A stretch of DNA of 64,000 nucleotides, taken from Arthrobacter sp. (GTDB lineage Bacteria; Actinomycetota; Actinomycetes; Actinomycetales; Micrococcaceae). Under the pieces are notes generated by a model. The model searched no databases and was not told where the DNA came from. It was given only the letters and a program-made list of their open reading frames with translations. This document shows, piece by piece, positions 24,723 through 35,585 of the stretch. The stretch's first letter is position 1, and every line of letters starts with the position of its first letter. The DNA lies in the NCBI GenBank assembly GCA_023264815.1, contig JAHFUZ010000016.1, positions 31,275 to 95,274 of the forward strand, in the 5' to 3' direction. The translations under genes were made by a program, and so were the position numbers.

Positions 24723-25390
24723 GCACTGCCGCCGCCAAGAACTTCCCGGTCCTCTCCGGCAGCAACGCCCCGGCTCTCAGGACCCAGGCTTCCGGCCCGG
24801 TCCGCAAGGAACGTACGCCCCTGTCCGTGGTGCGGTCGGCGCCGAAGAAACGCCGCGCCCCGTTTGTGGTGATGTGTTTCGCCCTGCTCGCCGTTGCCCT
24901 GATGGCAGTCCTGGTTCTCAACATCTCGGTGTCCACGTCCCAGTACCAGCTCGTGGAACTAAGGGGCAAGCAAAGTACTCTCACCAAACAGAACCAGGAT
25001 CTGACACAGCAGCTGCAGAACTTCGAAGCTCCCCAGAATCTGGCGGCCAAGGCCGCAGACTTGGGAATGGTAGCTTCCACGGTGAAGGGCCAGATCGATC
25101 TTTCAACCCTCGCTGTCACGGGCAAGGCAACACCGGCCGTGAAGGGCGGCGCTGCAGTGGCAGTAATCCCGGCTCCGGCAGTAGCCGGGGTGCTTACAGT
25201 TGTTCCGCCGGCGTCAACGTCGGAGCCGCTGCTGAACCGCAAGCCTGTCGCAGAAGCACCTGCGCAGGCAGCGGCTGCCCCGGCGGCTCCGGCTGAGGTT
25301 CCGGCCGCAGTGCCGTCTCCGCCGGTACCTGCAGTGGAACTCCACGGCGGATCGGTTCCGGCGCCGGAACAGAAGGTGCCGGGGCAGTAG
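24719..25390 (+). CDS. ftsL: FtsL-like cell division membrane protein
   Basis: 223 residues: basic cytoplasmic N terminus, one transmembrane helix (about 51-72; [20 protein letters not shown]), a coiled-coil segment (about 76-105; [20 protein letters not shown] then QLQNF) and a DLGMV motif. A long Ala/Pro-rich extracytoplasmic tail (about 140-223) follows. FtsL forms a complex with DivIC/FtsB and FtsQ that activates FtsWI. The identity comes from topology and its place between rsmH and ftsI, because FtsL sequences diverge strongly. The tail makes it about twice the usual FtsL length. Confidence 0.82.
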   Translation: MSTAAAKNFPVLSGSNAPALRTQASGPVRKERTPLSVVRSAPKKRRAPFVVMCFALLAVALMAVLVLNISVSTSQYQLVELRGKQSTLTKQNQDLTQQLQNFEAPQNLAAKAADLGMVASTVKGQIDLSTLAVTGKATPAVKGGAAVAVIPAPAVAGVLTVVPPASTSEPLLNRKPVAEAPAQAAAAPAAPAEVPAAVPSPPVPAVELHGGSVPAPEQKVPGQ

Positions 25391-25485
25391 CTGACAGCCG
25401 CTGAAAAGCAGCCCGTCAGGCATATCGGCCAGGCAAACCGCCAGGCACCACATCAGGCAACAAGGCGAGCAGCAAGGGAATTTGG

Positions 25486-27288
25486 GTGGCGCAGAGGACC
25501 GGCAAGGCAAAAAGCGGCAAGGAGCCCAACGCCACCAAACGGCTGCGCCTCGGCCTGGGCATCATGCTGACCCTGCTCCTGGTAGTCGGCGGCAAGCTGT
25601 TTATGGTCCAGGGCCTGGACGTGGGCGGCATGGCGGCCGCTGCCCTCGACTACCGTATGCGTGAGACCACTCTCCCCGCTGAGCGCGGCAGCATCCTGGA
25701 CGCCAACGGTACCGTCCTGGCCAACAGCGTCATCCGGTACAACGTGGTGGTGGACCAGACCGTCAACACCAAGACCGAAACTTTCAAACGGCTGGCCAAG
25801 GTGGACGGCAAGGACAAACTCGTGGACGTCAGCCGGGAACAGGGGCTGAAGGACCTCGCCCTGGTGCTGGGCATGGACCTGGACGCCATCCGCGAGGCAG
25901 TTACCGGTAAATCGCGCTATTACATTGTGGCGAAGGACCTGAAGCCGGACGTCGAAGACAGGGTCTCGAAGCTCAGCATCCCCGGCGTGGACACGGTGGG
26001 CGTCAGCAAGCGTGTCTACCCCAACGGGTCGGTGGCCGGCGGAATCATCGGTTTCCTCCAGGACGGCACCACGGGCCAGGCCGGCATCGAGCAGACCCAG
26101 GACGGCCTGCTGCGCGGTACGGACGGAAAACGGCTCTTCGAAATCGGTGCCGACGGCCTCAGGATTCCCGTCGGCGTGGATGAGCTGACACCTCCCGAGG
26201 ACGGCAAGGACGTCAGGCTCACCCTGAATTCGGACCTCCAGTATTTTGCCCAGCAGGCCATCCAGAGCTCCACCAACAACCAGGGCGCCGAATGGGGCGT
26301 GATCGTGGTGATGGATGCCAAGACCGGTGACATCGTGGCGATGGCGGACTCCAACGCCCCGGATCCCAACGAACCCGGCAGGGTGGCGGCCAAGGACAGG
26401 GGAGTCCGGTCCGTGACCGCCGCTTACGAGCCGGGCTCAGTAGAGAAAATGATCACTGCCGCGGCCCTGATCGAGGAAGGAAAGTCCAGCCCGCTGGATA
26501 CTTTCACCCTGGGCCCCTCCTACACTGTGGACGGCCAGACGTTCACGGACGCTTTTACGCACGGCACCGAGGAACGCACGCTGGCCGGCATCCTGGGCTG
26601 GTCCATGAATACCGGCACCGTGGCGGCCGGTTCGCGGCTCACCAAGGAGCAGCGCTACGACTGGCTGCGGAAATTTGGCATCGGTGAGGCGCCGGACATC
26701 GGACTGCCCGCTACGGCTTCCGGGATCCTGGCGCCTCCGGACCAGTGGGACAGCCGCCAGCAGTACACCGTACTGTTCGGCCAGGGCGTTTCCCAGTCCA
26801 CCCTGCAGACAGTCCGTGCATTCCAAACGATCGCCAACAACGGCGTGATGCTCCAGCCCCGCCTCATCGACTCATACATCTCGGGCGACGGCGCCGAAGA
26901 AAAAGTTGCGCCGCAACCGTCCCGGCAGGTGGTGTCGGACAACACCGCGAAACAGGTGCGGGACATCCTGGAGAGCGCAGTCACCGAAGGCCAGATCAAG
27001 GACGCCGCCATTGACGGCTACCGTGTGGGCGCCAAGACCGGTACCTCTGAATCTCCCTGCGACGACGGGAAGTCCGGCTTCTGCGGCTACACGGCCTCCA
27101 TCGTCGGAATGGCACCGATGGATGATCCCCGGTTTATTGTTGAGGTTGTACTGCAGCGTCCCAAAGGCAACATCTACGGTATTACGCAGGGGCCGGTGTT
27201 CCGCTCGGTCATGAGCCAGGCACTGCGCACCTACAACGTCCAGCCGTCCACGGGCGAACCCGCCAGGCTGCCGCAGTACGCCAAGTAA
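25486..27288 (+). CDS. ftsI: Peptidoglycan D,D-transpeptidase FtsI (PBP3)
   Basis: 600 residues, class B penicillin-binding protein. N-terminal anchor (about 25-45), dimerisation domain beginning ERGSILDANGTVLA, and a transpeptidase domain with SVEK (catalytic Ser318), SMN (about 373) and KTG (about 517). It crosslinks septal peptidoglycan with FtsW. GTG 25486 lies 95 bp after ftsL with only GGGAATTTGG upstream, a weak ribosome site. Confidence 0.96.
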   Translation: MAQRTGKAKSGKEPNATKRLRLGLGIMLTLLLVVGGKLFMVQGLDVGGMAAAALDYRMRETTLPAERGSILDANGTVLANSVIRYNVVVDQTVNTKTETFKRLAKVDGKDKLVDVSREQGLKDLALVLGMDLDAIREAVTGKSRYYIVAKDLKPDVEDRVSKLSIPGVDTVGVSKRVYPNGSVAGGIIGFLQDGTTGQAGIEQTQDGLLRGTDGKRLFEIGADGLRIPVGVDELTPPEDGKDVRLTLNSDLQYFAQQAIQSSTNNQGAEWGVIVVMDAKTGDIVAMADSNAPDPNEPGRVAAKDRGVRSVTAAYEPGSVEKMITAAALIEEGKSSPLDTFTLGPSYTVDGQTFTDAFTHGTEERTLAGILGWSMNTGTVAAGSRLTKEQRYDWLRKFGIGEAPDIGLPATASGILAPPDQWDSRQQYTVLFGQGVSQSTLQTVRAFQTIANNGVMLQPRLIDSYISGDGAEEKVAPQPSRQVVSDNTAKQVRDILESAVTEGQIKDAAIDGYRVGAKTGTSESPCDDGKSGFCGYTASIVGMAPMDDPRFIVEVVLQRPKGNIYGITQGPVFRSVMSQALRTYNVQPSTGEPARLPQYAK

Positions 27289-27374
27289 TAACCCGTCAGG
27301 CAGTAATACTTTCAGCGCCCGTTCCGGGAACAGTTTCCCGCGGGCACGAGCCACTAGCACCATCGGAGATCCCC

Positions 27375-29015
27375 TTGTCAGAGCAGAACGCACCAGGCAG
27401 CCATTCCGGGCCGGCGGGGGAACCAACCGCGGCCCGGTTCAGGCCAACAGCCGTGGCTGCGGTCAGGCTGGACAGCATCGGTGAAGCCATCGGCATCCCT
27501 GTACCCGGCGCGTCCGCCGCCATCGGCATTACGGGGATATCGCTGAACTCCCGCACCGTTGAACCCGGTGACCTGTATGTGGCGCTGCCCGGCGCCACCC
27601 GCCACGGCGCGGATTTTGTGTCCCAGGCTGTGGACAGGGGTGCCGTTGCCGTCCTGACCGACGACGCCGGGGCGAGGCTCGTAGCCCTCTCGGCAGACAC
27701 CGCCGTACCCGTTTTGGTGGTGGACGGACCACGCAATGTGGTGGGACCGCTGTCTGCCATGATCTACCAAAGCCAGCCGTCCGCCGGCCAGCCACCACGC
27801 CTGTTCGGAGTGACCGGCACCAACGGCAAAACCACCACAACGTACTTCATCAACGCCCTGCTGCGCTCCCTGGGGCAACGGGCCGGGTTGATCGGGACCA
27901 TCGAAATCGTCGCTGGCGGCGATCCTGTTCCCAGCCTGCTGACCACTCCCGAGTCCACCGACGTCCATGGCCTGCTGGCCCTGATGCGCGAGCGGGGACT
28001 GGACGCAGCGTCCATGGAAGTCTCCTCCCATGCGGTCGCCTTCCAGCGTGTTGACGGAGTGGTCTTCGACGTCGCCGGCTTCACCAACCTCACCCAGGAC
28101 CATTTGGACCTGCACGGCACCATGGAGGAGTACTTCGCCACCAAGGCGGAGCTGTTTACGCCTCGCCGCGCCCGCGCTGCCGTTGTTACGGTCGACGACG
28201 AATGGGGCCGGACGCTGGCCTCGGCTGCCCAAATACCGGTCACCACCCTCGCCACCTCACCGGATGGTGCTTCCGCGGACTGGACGGTGAGCAGCACAGC
28301 AGCGCGGGGCCTGGGTACCGAGTTCACGCTGAGCGGGCCCGGCAGCCGTGTGCTCCAGGTCCACACCGGCCTGCCCGGAGCCTTCAACGTCGCCAACGCA
28401 GCCCTGGCTACCGTTATGGTCCTTGCCAGTGGGTTTGACGCCGCAACCGTCCAGGCGGCCATCACCGCCCATGACCCCTTTACCGTTGCCGTACCAGGCC
28501 GCATGCAACTGGTCTCCAGCCAGCCCGCCGCCGTCGTCGATTTTGCCCACAACACCGATGCGCTGGCACGGGCGCTCGAAGCGGTCCGATCGCCCGCTGA
28601 CGGTTCCCGGGTGATTGTGGTATTCGGTGCCACAGGACAGCGGGACCAGGGCAAACGGCCGGCCATGGGTGCCATCGCCGCCCAGCTCGCCGACGTGGTC
28701 ATTGTCACCGATGACGACCCCCATGATGAGGACGCAGCAGCCATCCGCGCTGACGTGCTCGCCGGCGCCCGTGCCGCACAGGAACGGGAAGGGGCCGGGT
28801 GCGTCATCGAAGAGGTCCATCCACGGGATGTGGCCATTCGACGGGCCGTTGAACTGGCCCGCGCCCAGGACACCATCCTGGTTGCCGGCCGCGGACACGA
28901 GGTCTGGCAGGAGGTCAAGGGAGTCAACCTTGCCCTCGATGACCGGGTTGAACTCCGGAACGCCTTGACAGCCCGGGGATTCACCGTTCTCCCAGCCGAC
29001 CGGATAGAGTCCTAG
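27375..29015 (+). CDS. murE: UDP-MurNAc-tripeptide synthetase (probably L-lysine ligase)
   Basis: 546 residues. ATP site [18 protein letters not shown] (about residues 147-164), TTPESTD, SSHAVAFQRVDG, FTNLTQDHLDLHG. It adds the third stem amino acid to UDP-MurNAc-L-Ala-D-Glu. The specificity loop reads TDDDPHDED, not the DNPR of meso-DAP enzymes, so L-lysine (as in Arthrobacter A3alpha wall) is the likely substrate; this is inference. TTG 27375 follows GGAG at 27365-27368. It is 86 bp after ftsI and 6 bp before murF. An N-terminal extension of about 20 residues looks disordered. Confidence 0.94.
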   Translation: MSEQNAPGSHSGPAGEPTAARFRPTAVAAVRLDSIGEAIGIPVPGASAAIGITGISLNSRTVEPGDLYVALPGATRHGADFVSQAVDRGAVAVLTDDAGARLVALSADTAVPVLVVDGPRNVVGPLSAMIYQSQPSAGQPPRLFGVTGTNGKTTTTYFINALLRSLGQRAGLIGTIEIVAGGDPVPSLLTTPESTDVHGLLALMRERGLDAASMEVSSHAVAFQRVDGVVFDVAGFTNLTQDHLDLHGTMEEYFATKAELFTPRRARAAVVTVDDEWGRTLASAAQIPVTTLATSPDGASADWTVSSTAARGLGTEFTLSGPGSRVLQVHTGLPGAFNVANAALATVMVLASGFDAATVQAAITAHDPFTVAVPGRMQLVSSQPAAVVDFAHNTDALARALEAVRSPADGSRVIVVFGATGQRDQGKRPAMGAIAAQLADVVIVTDDDPHDEDAAAIRADVLAGARAAQEREGAGCVIEEVHPRDVAIRRAVELARAQDTILVAGRGHEVWQEVKGVNLALDDRVELRNALTARGFTVLPADRIES

Positions 29016-29021
29016 ACCGAG

Positions 29022-30488
29022 ATGATTGCATTTACTGCGGCGGAGATCGCCGAAATTACAGCCGGGCGCCTGGACGCCGATCCGGGGATCACGCCGCTGT
29101 CGGTGGTCACCGATTCACGCGAGGCGTCCCCCGGGACGCTCTACGTCGCGAAGCCCGGCGAGTTCGCGGACGGGCACGACTTTGTCGCGGCCGCCTTCAG
29201 CCAGGGCGCGGTACTGGGCCTTGCGGAGCGCCCCGTCACCGGGCCGGACGGCGTCGGCTACCCCGCCGTCATCGTTAAGGACGCAGTGCTCGCCATGGGT
29301 GCACTCGCCGCCGAAGCCGTCCGCCGCATGCGCGCCGCCAAGGCCGCTTCCGGCGAGATCCTGACAGTCATCGGCATTACCGGTTCGGCCGGGAAAACCA
29401 CCACCAAGGACCTGCTCGCGGGAATCCTGGCAACCCACGGCGCCACCGTTGCCCCCCAAGGTTCCTACAACGGCGAGGTGGGCGTGCCCCTCACCGTCTT
29501 CCAGGCTTCTGCCGAGACGCGCTACCTCGTGATCGAGATGGGCGCCACCGGCATCGGGCATATCCGCTACCTTGCCGACATGGTCAAACCGGACATCGGC
29601 GTAGTCCTTTGCGTGGGCACCGCCCATGCGGGGGAGTTCGGCGGCGTGGAAAACATCGTGCTTGCCAAGGGCGAGCTCGTGGAGGCACTGGCTCCCACCG
29701 GAACCGCCATCCTGAACCTCGACGACGACCGGGTTGCCGGCATGCGCTCCCGCACCGGCGCCGCCGTACTGGGCTTCTCGGCCGAAGGGCACCCCGACGC
29801 TGCCGTACGGGCAGACAATGCCGACACCAACCCCGCGGGCAATCCTGAATTCGACCTCGTCCTTCCCGGCGCCGACGCGGCCGTCCACGTCAGCAGCCGC
29901 CTCATCGGGGCACACCACACCGGAAATCTCCTTGCCGCCGCAGCGGCGGCTCACGCAGCAGGCCTGCCGGCCTCGGACATCGCGGCGTCCCTCAGCACCC
30001 AGTCAGCGGCCAGCCGCTGGCGCATGGAACGCACCGAACGCCCGGACGGTGTCACCGTCATCAACGACGCCTACAACGCCAATCCCGAGTCCATGCGGGC
30101 CGCCCTGCGAACCCTGGCAGACCTTGGCCGCGGCCGCCGCACCTGGGCAGTCCTGGGCGCCATGCTCGAACTGGGCCCGGATTCGATCCGCGAGCACACC
30201 GCCGTAGGCACGCAGGTGGTACGCCTGAACATTTCCCGTCTGGTGGTGGTTGGCCAGGAGGCGCGGGCGCTGTACGTGTCCGCCGTCCAGGAAGGCTCGT
30301 GGGGGGATGAATGTGTGTTCGCCGAAACCGCCGAGGACGCCTACACGCTCCTCAGCGCGGAGCTTGAACCGGGTGACCTGGTGCTCTTCAAGTCCTCCAA
30401 CAGCGTAGGGCTGAGGCACCTGGGCGATCGGATAGCATTACCCCCACACACCATGGAACCTGCCGATGAAGGGAGCAAGTTGCTGTGA
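29022..30488 (+). CDS. murF: UDP-MurNAc-tripeptide:D-Ala-D-Ala ligase
   Basis: 488 residues. MurF N-terminal domain, ATP site [18 protein letters not shown] (about 120-137), [25 protein letters not shown] (about 349-363). It joins D-Ala-D-Ala to the tripeptide, completing the cytoplasmic pentapeptide precursor. ATG 29022 follows murE by 6 bp, and the end overlaps mraY (GTGA). Confidence 0.96.
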   Translation: MIAFTAAEIAEITAGRLDADPGITPLSVVTDSREASPGTLYVAKPGEFADGHDFVAAAFSQGAVLGLAERPVTGPDGVGYPAVIVKDAVLAMGALAAEAVRRMRAAKAASGEILTVIGITGSAGKTTTKDLLAGILATHGATVAPQGSYNGEVGVPLTVFQASAETRYLVIEMGATGIGHIRYLADMVKPDIGVVLCVGTAHAGEFGGVENIVLAKGELVEALAPTGTAILNLDDDRVAGMRSRTGAAVLGFSAEGHPDAAVRADNADTNPAGNPEFDLVLPGADAAVHVSSRLIGAHHTGNLLAAAAAAHAAGLPASDIAASLSTQSAASRWRMERTERPDGVTVINDAYNANPESMRAALRTLADLGRGRRTWAVLGAMLELGPDSIREHTAVGTQVVRLNISRLVVVGQEARALYVSAVQEGSWGDECVFAETAEDAYTLLSAELEPGDLVLFKSSNSVGLRHLGDRIALPPHTMEPADEGSKLL

Positions 30489-31594
30489 TTGCACTACTTA
30501 TCGGCGCAGGGCTTGCCCTGCTGTTCGCTCTGGTGGGCACACCACTGTTTATCCGCCTGCTGGTGCGCAAGAGCTACGGACAGTTCATCCGGGATGACGG
30601 ACCCACCTCGCACCACACCAAACGCGGCACGCCCACCATGGGCGGAACCGTCGTGGTGGGAGCGGTTCTGCTCAGCTATGGGCTGACCCACCTGATCATG
30701 TGGCTGATGAACCCCGCCTCGGCCGGCCCCTCGGCGTCCGCCCTCATCCTGCTGTTCCTCATGGTGGGCATGGGACTGGTGGGCTTCCTCGACGACTTCA
30801 TCAAGATCTCCCGCCAACGAAGCCTGGGGCTGGACGCCAAGGCCAAGCTCATCCTCCAGGCCGCAGTAGGCATCGGCTTCGCTATCCTGGCACTGAACTT
30901 CCCCGACTCCGACGGCCTGACGCCGGCGTCCACCAAGATCTCCCTGGTCCGCGACATCCCGTGGCTGGACCTTGCCTTCGGCGGCACGGTCATTGGTGCA
31001 ATTCTCTTTGTCCTCTGGTCCAACCTGATAGTCACGGCAGCAACCAACGGCGTGAACCTGACGGACGGCCTGGACGGCCTGGCGGCCGGCGCCTCGGTCA
31101 TGGTCTTCGGCGCATATACCCTGATGGGAATATGGCAAAACAACCAGGCCTGCGGCTCGCCCCGCGAAGCCGGCAGTGGTTGCTATTCGGTCCGCGACCC
31201 CTTGGACCTGGCACTCCTGGCGGCAATCCTCAGCGCGGCCCTGGTGGGTTTTCTCTGGTGGAACACCTCACCGGCCAAGATCTTTATGGGCGATACCGGC
31301 TCGTTGGCCATCGGCGGAGCCATTGCCGGCTTTGCCATCCTGTCCCGCACTGAACTGCTCCTGGGCATCGTCGGCGGCCTGTTCGTCCTGATCACCCTTT
31401 CGGTGATCATCCAGGTGGGCTACTTCAAAATCACCGGCGGAAAACGTGTCTTCAAGATGGCGCCGCTGCAGCACCACTTTGAGCTCAAAGGCTGGGCCGA
31501 AGTCACCGTTGTTGTCCGTTTCTGGATCCTGGGCGGGCTGTTCGTAGCCGTTGGCCTGGGCGTCTTCTACGCAGAATGGGTTGTGCTCCTGTGA
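30485..31594 (+). CDS. mraY: Phospho-MurNAc-pentapeptide transferase
   Basis: 369 residues, about ten transmembrane helices. [16 protein letters not shown] near residue 39, [20 protein letters not shown] (Mg-binding DD, about 100), [12 protein letters not shown] (about 192) and [10 protein letters not shown] (about 270) are intact. It transfers phospho-MurNAc-pentapeptide to undecaprenyl phosphate to make lipid I in the membrane. GTG 30485 overlaps the murF stop, and its own stop overlaps murD. Confidence 0.97.
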   Translation: MIALLIGAGLALLFALVGTPLFIRLLVRKSYGQFIRDDGPTSHHTKRGTPTMGGTVVVGAVLLSYGLTHLIMWLMNPASAGPSASALILLFLMVGMGLVGFLDDFIKISRQRSLGLDAKAKLILQAAVGIGFAILALNFPDSDGLTPASTKISLVRDIPWLDLAFGGTVIGAILFVLWSNLIVTAATNGVNLTDGLDGLAAGASVMVFGAYTLMGIWQNNQACGSPREAGSGCYSVRDPLDLALLAAILSAALVGFLWWNTSPAKIFMGDTGSLAIGGAIAGFAILSRTELLLGIVGGLFVLITLSVIIQVGYFKITGGKRVFKMAPLQHHFELKGWAEVTVVVRFWILGGLFVAVGLGVFYAEWVVLL

Positions 31595-33153
31595 CCGTTT
31601 CCGTCCGCCTGCAGAACCTTGTCAGCTGGGACTCCGACTGGGCCGGACTCCGTGTTGTTGTCACCGGCATCGGTGTCTCCGGATTCGCTGCCGCGGACAC
31701 CCTGATCGAACTCGGTGCCCGGGTTGTGGTGGTGGACGCCGCAAGCACAGAAACCGCCCGGGCCCAGGCTGAGACGCTGAAGATTGTGGGCGCAGCTGAC
31801 GTCCTCCTCGGCGATGACGCCGTCACCAGGGTCCCGAAGGTGGACGGCAGTTTCCCCGACCTCATCGTCACCTCACCGGGCTGGCGGCCCGACCAGGCCC
31901 TCCTGGCCGCTGCGGCACGGGCGCACATCCCGGTGTGGGGCGATGTGGAGCTTGCCTGGCGGCTGCGGGTCCGCGCAGGCCATAAAACCGCTGACTGGCT
32001 CACCATCACCGGCACGAACGGCAAGACCACCACGGTTGGCCTGACGGCGTCGATGCTGCAGGCCGCCGGCCTGAAGGCCATTGCCGTGGGCAATGTGGGC
32101 ACCCCGATCCTCGATGCCCTGCGGGACCCCGTTGAGTACGACGTGTTCGCGGTGGAGCTCTCCAGCTTCCAGCTGCACTGGGCCGAGTCACTGTCTCCTG
32201 TGGCCAGTGTCTGCCTCAACGTCGCCGAAGACCACGTCGACTGGCACGGCTCCTACAACTCGTACCTGGCCGACAAGGCAAAGGTCTACGCCCGGACACA
32301 AAAGGCCTGCATCTACAACGCCGAGCAGATCGAAACCGAGCGCATGGTCGAGGACGCCGATGTGATGGAGGGCTGCCGCGCGGTCGGATTCACCACGCTC
32401 ACCCCGGCCGTCAGCATGCTCGGCGTGGTGGAAGGGCTCCTGGTGGACCGCGCCTTCATCGAACAGCGCAAGGACAGCGCTGCCGAGCTTGCCGCGATGA
32501 CGGACCTGGGACAGTTCGCTCCCCGCCACATGGTGGCCAACGCCCTGGCCGCTGCCGCACTGGTCCGCGCCTACGGGGTGGATGCCCAGGCAGTCCGCCG
32601 GGGCATCCAGGACTATGTCCCCGGCAACCACCGGATCCAGCCGGTCGCCCGGCACAACGGTGTGTTGTGGGTCAACGATTCCAAAGCCACCAACCCGCAC
32701 GCCGCCGCAGCATCGCTGGCTGCCTTCAAGGACGTCATCTGGATTGCCGGTGGCCTGTCCAAGGGGGTCAGCTACGACGAGCTCATCCAGGGGCAGGCGG
32801 CCCGGCTCAAGGCCGTCGTCCTCATCGGTACGGACACCGCGCCGCTGGCCGATGCCCTGGAGCGACACGCACCGGATGTCCCCGTGATCATCACCCCGGC
32901 GGGCCACACTGAAAATATGCACACTGCCGCATCGGGCGGAGCCATCGCGGGCGACTCTCCTGTTTCCGGGGAGGACGTGATGTCCCGGGCCGTTGCGTCA
33001 GCGGCACAGCTGGCCGGATCAGGCGATACCGTGCTGATGGCACCGGCAGCTGCTTCCATGGATCAGTTCTCTTCCTACGCTCATCGCGGCAACGCCTTTA
33101 TCGAAGCTGTCCGCGAGCTGGTGGAAGGGCAGGCCCAGACCGGCGAGGAGTAA
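31591..33153 (+). CDS. murD: UDP-MurNAc-L-alanine:D-glutamate ligase
   Basis: 520 residues. N-terminal Rossmann segment [23 protein letters not shown] site [17 protein letters not shown] (about 137-153), [18 protein letters not shown] (about 364-374). It adds D-Glu to UDP-MurNAc-L-Ala. GTG 31591 is preferred over ATG 31576 because it overlaps the mraY stop (GTGA), the pattern seen at most junctions in this cluster. It is somewhat longer than E. coli MurD (about 440), a length common in actinobacteria. Confidence 0.96.
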   Translation: MTVSVRLQNLVSWDSDWAGLRVVVTGIGVSGFAAADTLIELGARVVVVDAASTETARAQAETLKIVGAADVLLGDDAVTRVPKVDGSFPDLIVTSPGWRPDQALLAAAARAHIPVWGDVELAWRLRVRAGHKTADWLTITGTNGKTTTVGLTASMLQAAGLKAIAVGNVGTPILDALRDPVEYDVFAVELSSFQLHWAESLSPVASVCLNVAEDHVDWHGSYNSYLADKAKVYARTQKACIYNAEQIETERMVEDADVMEGCRAVGFTTLTPAVSMLGVVEGLLVDRAFIEQRKDSAAELAAMTDLGQFAPRHMVANALAAAALVRAYGVDAQAVRRGIQDYVPGNHRIQPVARHNGVLWVNDSKATNPHAAAASLAAFKDVIWIAGGLSKGVSYDELIQGQAARLKAVVLIGTDTAPLADALERHAPDVPVIITPAGHTENMHTAASGGAIAGDSPVSGEDVMSRAVASAAQLAGSGDTVLMAPAAASMDQFSSYAHRGNAFIEAVRELVEGQAQTGEE

Positions 33154-33155
33154 GA

Positions 33156-34478
33156 ATGGTCAGCACGCCCACCCGGCCCAAGGCCCCACAGCCGCGCGCC
33201 GGGAGACTCCCTTCGCCCGCAAAGCCCATCACCCTGCCTGTCCGGATCAGGGGCTGGTACCGCGGCTTTTGGTCTGCCCTGGAGGGAACTGGAACCTCCC
33301 GGAACGGCTCCACGTACTACCTCATCCTGGGCTCCACGCTGGCGCTCACGGCGATCGGCATCATGATGGTGCTCTCAGCCTCGAGCGTCGAATCCATCGC
33401 CGCCGGAAAATCGCCGTACGGTGACGCCCTCAAACAGGGCATGTTCGCCGCGATCGGTATCTTCGTGATGTTCGTGCTCTCACGCATCAACGTGGTGTGG
33501 CTCAAACGCCTGGCCTGGCCCGTCCTTGGCGCTGCGCTGGTGCTCCTTGTCCTGGTCCAGCTGGTGGGCGACGAAGTCAACGGCAACAAGAACTGGATCG
33601 ACCTGGGCGGCATTACCTTCCAGCCCTCCGAAGCGTCCAAGCTGGCACTGGCCCTGTGGATGGCCACGGTGCTTGCCATGAAAGGAAAGCTGCTCCGGCT
33701 GTGGCAACACGTGCTGATCCCCGCGGTGCCCCTGGCAGGCGCGGTGATCGGCCTGGTGCTGTGGGGCAACGACCTCGGCACGGCCATGATCATCATGATG
33801 ATCACCGCCGCCGCCCTGTTCTTCGCCGGCGTGCCGCTCTACATGTTCGGTTTCGCCGCCATCCTCGGCGCCGCCGGGGCCGGCCTGATGGCCGTTACCA
33901 GTTCGAACCGGATGTGCCGCATCACCTCCTGGTGGACCGGCCAGTCCTGCGCCGACGGGATCGATGCCAACTACCAGGCCACCAACGGCCTGTACGGGCT
34001 TGCCTCCGGCGGCTGGTTCGGCGTGGGCCTTGGCCAAAGCCGGCAGAAGTACAGCTGGATTCCGGAAGCCCACAACGACTTCATCTTCGCCATCATCGGC
34101 GAGGAACTCGGCCTGGTGGGCACCGTCGTCGTACTGGTGCTCTTTGCCATCCTCGGTGCCGCCATCTACCGCGTGGTCGTGGCGCAGGAGGACATGTTCC
34201 ACCGCGTGTTGGCGGGAACCATCATGGTGTGGCTGCTCGGCCAGGCCACGGTTAATATGGCCGTGGTGACAGGCCTGATGCCCGTCATTGGTGTGCCCCT
34301 GCCGTTCATTTCGTACGGCGGTTCCGCGCTGCTGATGTCCCTGTGCGCAGTGGGGGTGGTGCTGTCGCTGGCCCGCGAACAGATGGCGCCCGCCATCCGG
34401 CCCAAGAGAATGCTGAAGTTCGGCACCAAAAAGGCCGGGAAAACTGCCCGAACCAAGACCGCAAGAAAGCGTACCTAG
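33156..34478 (+). CDS. ftsW: Peptidoglycan glycosyltransferase FtsW
   Basis: 440 residues of the SEDS family with about ten membrane helices. Seen: VLSASSVES, NGNKNWIDLGGITFQPSEASK, NDLGTAMIIM, PEAHNDFIFAIIGEELGLVG, and GLMPVIGVPLPFISYGGSAL. It polymerises lipid II at the septum with FtsI. AGGAG ends 6 nt before ATG 33156. The N terminus (about 40 residues) and C-terminal tail (KKAGKTARTKTARKRT) are basic and cytoplasmic, as in mycobacterial FtsW, which binds FtsZ by its tail. Confidence 0.96.
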   Translation: MVSTPTRPKAPQPRAGRLPSPAKPITLPVRIRGWYRGFWSALEGTGTSRNGSTYYLILGSTLALTAIGIMMVLSASSVESIAAGKSPYGDALKQGMFAAIGIFVMFVLSRINVVWLKRLAWPVLGAALVLLVLVQLVGDEVNGNKNWIDLGGITFQPSEASKLALALWMATVLAMKGKLLRLWQHVLIPAVPLAGAVIGLVLWGNDLGTAMIIMMITAAALFFAGVPLYMFGFAAILGAAGAGLMAVTSSNRMCRITSWWTGQSCADGIDANYQATNGLYGLASGGWFGVGLGQSRQKYSWIPEAHNDFIFAIIGEELGLVGTVVVLVLFAILGAAIYRVVVAQEDMFHRVLAGTIMVWLLGQATVNMAVVTGLMPVIGVPLPFISYGGSALLMSLCAVGVVLSLAREQMAPAIRPKRMLKFGTKKAGKTARTKTARKRT

Positions 34479-34484
34479 CACCAG

Positions 34485-35585
34485 ATGACTTCCCAGAATC
34501 TCTCAATTGTCCTGGCGGGCGGCGGCACCGCCGGCCACATCAGCCCGCTCCTGGCCATCGCCTCCGCGCTCCGGGCTGCAGCACCGGGGTCCAGGCTGCT
34601 CGCTGTGGGTACGCCGGCGGGCATGGAAACCCGGCTGGTACCCGCGGCCGGCGTGGAGCTCGCCACCATTGACAGGGTGCCTTTTCCCCGGAAGCCTTCC
34701 CTGGACCTGCTGAAACTGCCCGCACGGCTGGCAGGGGCAGTACGGCAGTCCGGCCGTATCCTGGACGATTCCTCCGCCGACGTCCTGGTAGGCGTGGGCG
34801 GCTACGTGTGCACACCGATGTACCTTGCCGCCCGCCGCCGCGGGATTCCCATTGTGATTCACGAGGCCAACACACGTCCGGGCCTGGCCAACCGGGTGGG
34901 ATCATTCCTGACCCGCCATGTGGCCACAGCCTTCGACACCACCCGGCTGCGGCACGCCCGCCATGTAGGAATGCCCATGCGGACCGAAATCTCCGGCCTG
35001 GACAGGGAGTCCGCCCGTGCCGCGGCCCGCGAGGCCCTGGGGCTGGACGCTGGCAAGCCCACCCTGATTGTGACCGGAGGGTCCTCTGGCGCGCAGAGCA
35101 TCAACCGTGCCGTTGCAGCTGCGGCGGAGGCGCTTGGCACCGCCGGGATCCAGACGCTCCACATCACCGGCCGCGGCAAGACCGTTCCGGGGCCCGACGG
35201 CGGCCCGCTCGCCGCCGACGGGTACCGTCAGGTTGAGTACGTGGACGGGATGGAGAACGTGTACGCCGCCGCTGACGTGCTGCTGGCACGTTCCGGCGCC
35301 GCGACGGTCTGCGAGGTGGCCGCCGTTGGAGTTCCCGCCGTTTTCGTCCCGCTGCCCATCGGCAACGGCGAACAGGCACTCAACGCGGCCGGCCTGGTGG
35401 AAGCCGGCGGCGCCCTCCTTGTTCCGGACCGGGACTTCACCGCGGACTGGATCACGCGCGAGCTCATCCCGCTGACCGCCGATGCGGGCCGGCTGGAAAC
35501 GATGGCCGCGAACTCCCGCCGGCTAGGTATCAGAAACGCCGACCAGCTGATGGCCGGCCTTGTCCTGGAAGCGGTCTCCGCATGA
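34485..35585 (+). CDS. murG: UDP-GlcNAc:undecaprenyl-PP-MurNAc-pentapeptide transferase
   Basis: 366 residues, GT-B fold. First glycine-rich loop [79 protein letters not shown]. It converts lipid I to lipid II on the inner membrane face. ATG 34485 is 6 bp after ftsW; the end overlaps murC (ATGA). Confidence 0.96.
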   Translation: MTSQNLSIVLAGGGTAGHISPLLAIASALRAAAPGSRLLAVGTPAGMETRLVPAAGVELATIDRVPFPRKPSLDLLKLPARLAGAVRQSGRILDDSSADVLVGVGGYVCTPMYLAARRRGIPIVIHEANTRPGLANRVGSFLTRHVATAFDTTRLRHARHVGMPMRTEISGLDRESARAAAREALGLDAGKPTLIVTGGSSGAQSINRAVAAAAEALGTAGIQTLHITGRGKTVPGPDGGPLAADGYRQVEYVDGMENVYAAADVLLARSGAATVCEVAAVGVPAVFVPLPIGNGEQALNAAGLVEAGGALLVPDRDFTADWITRELIPLTADAGRLETMAANSRRLGIRNADQLMAGLVLEAVSA

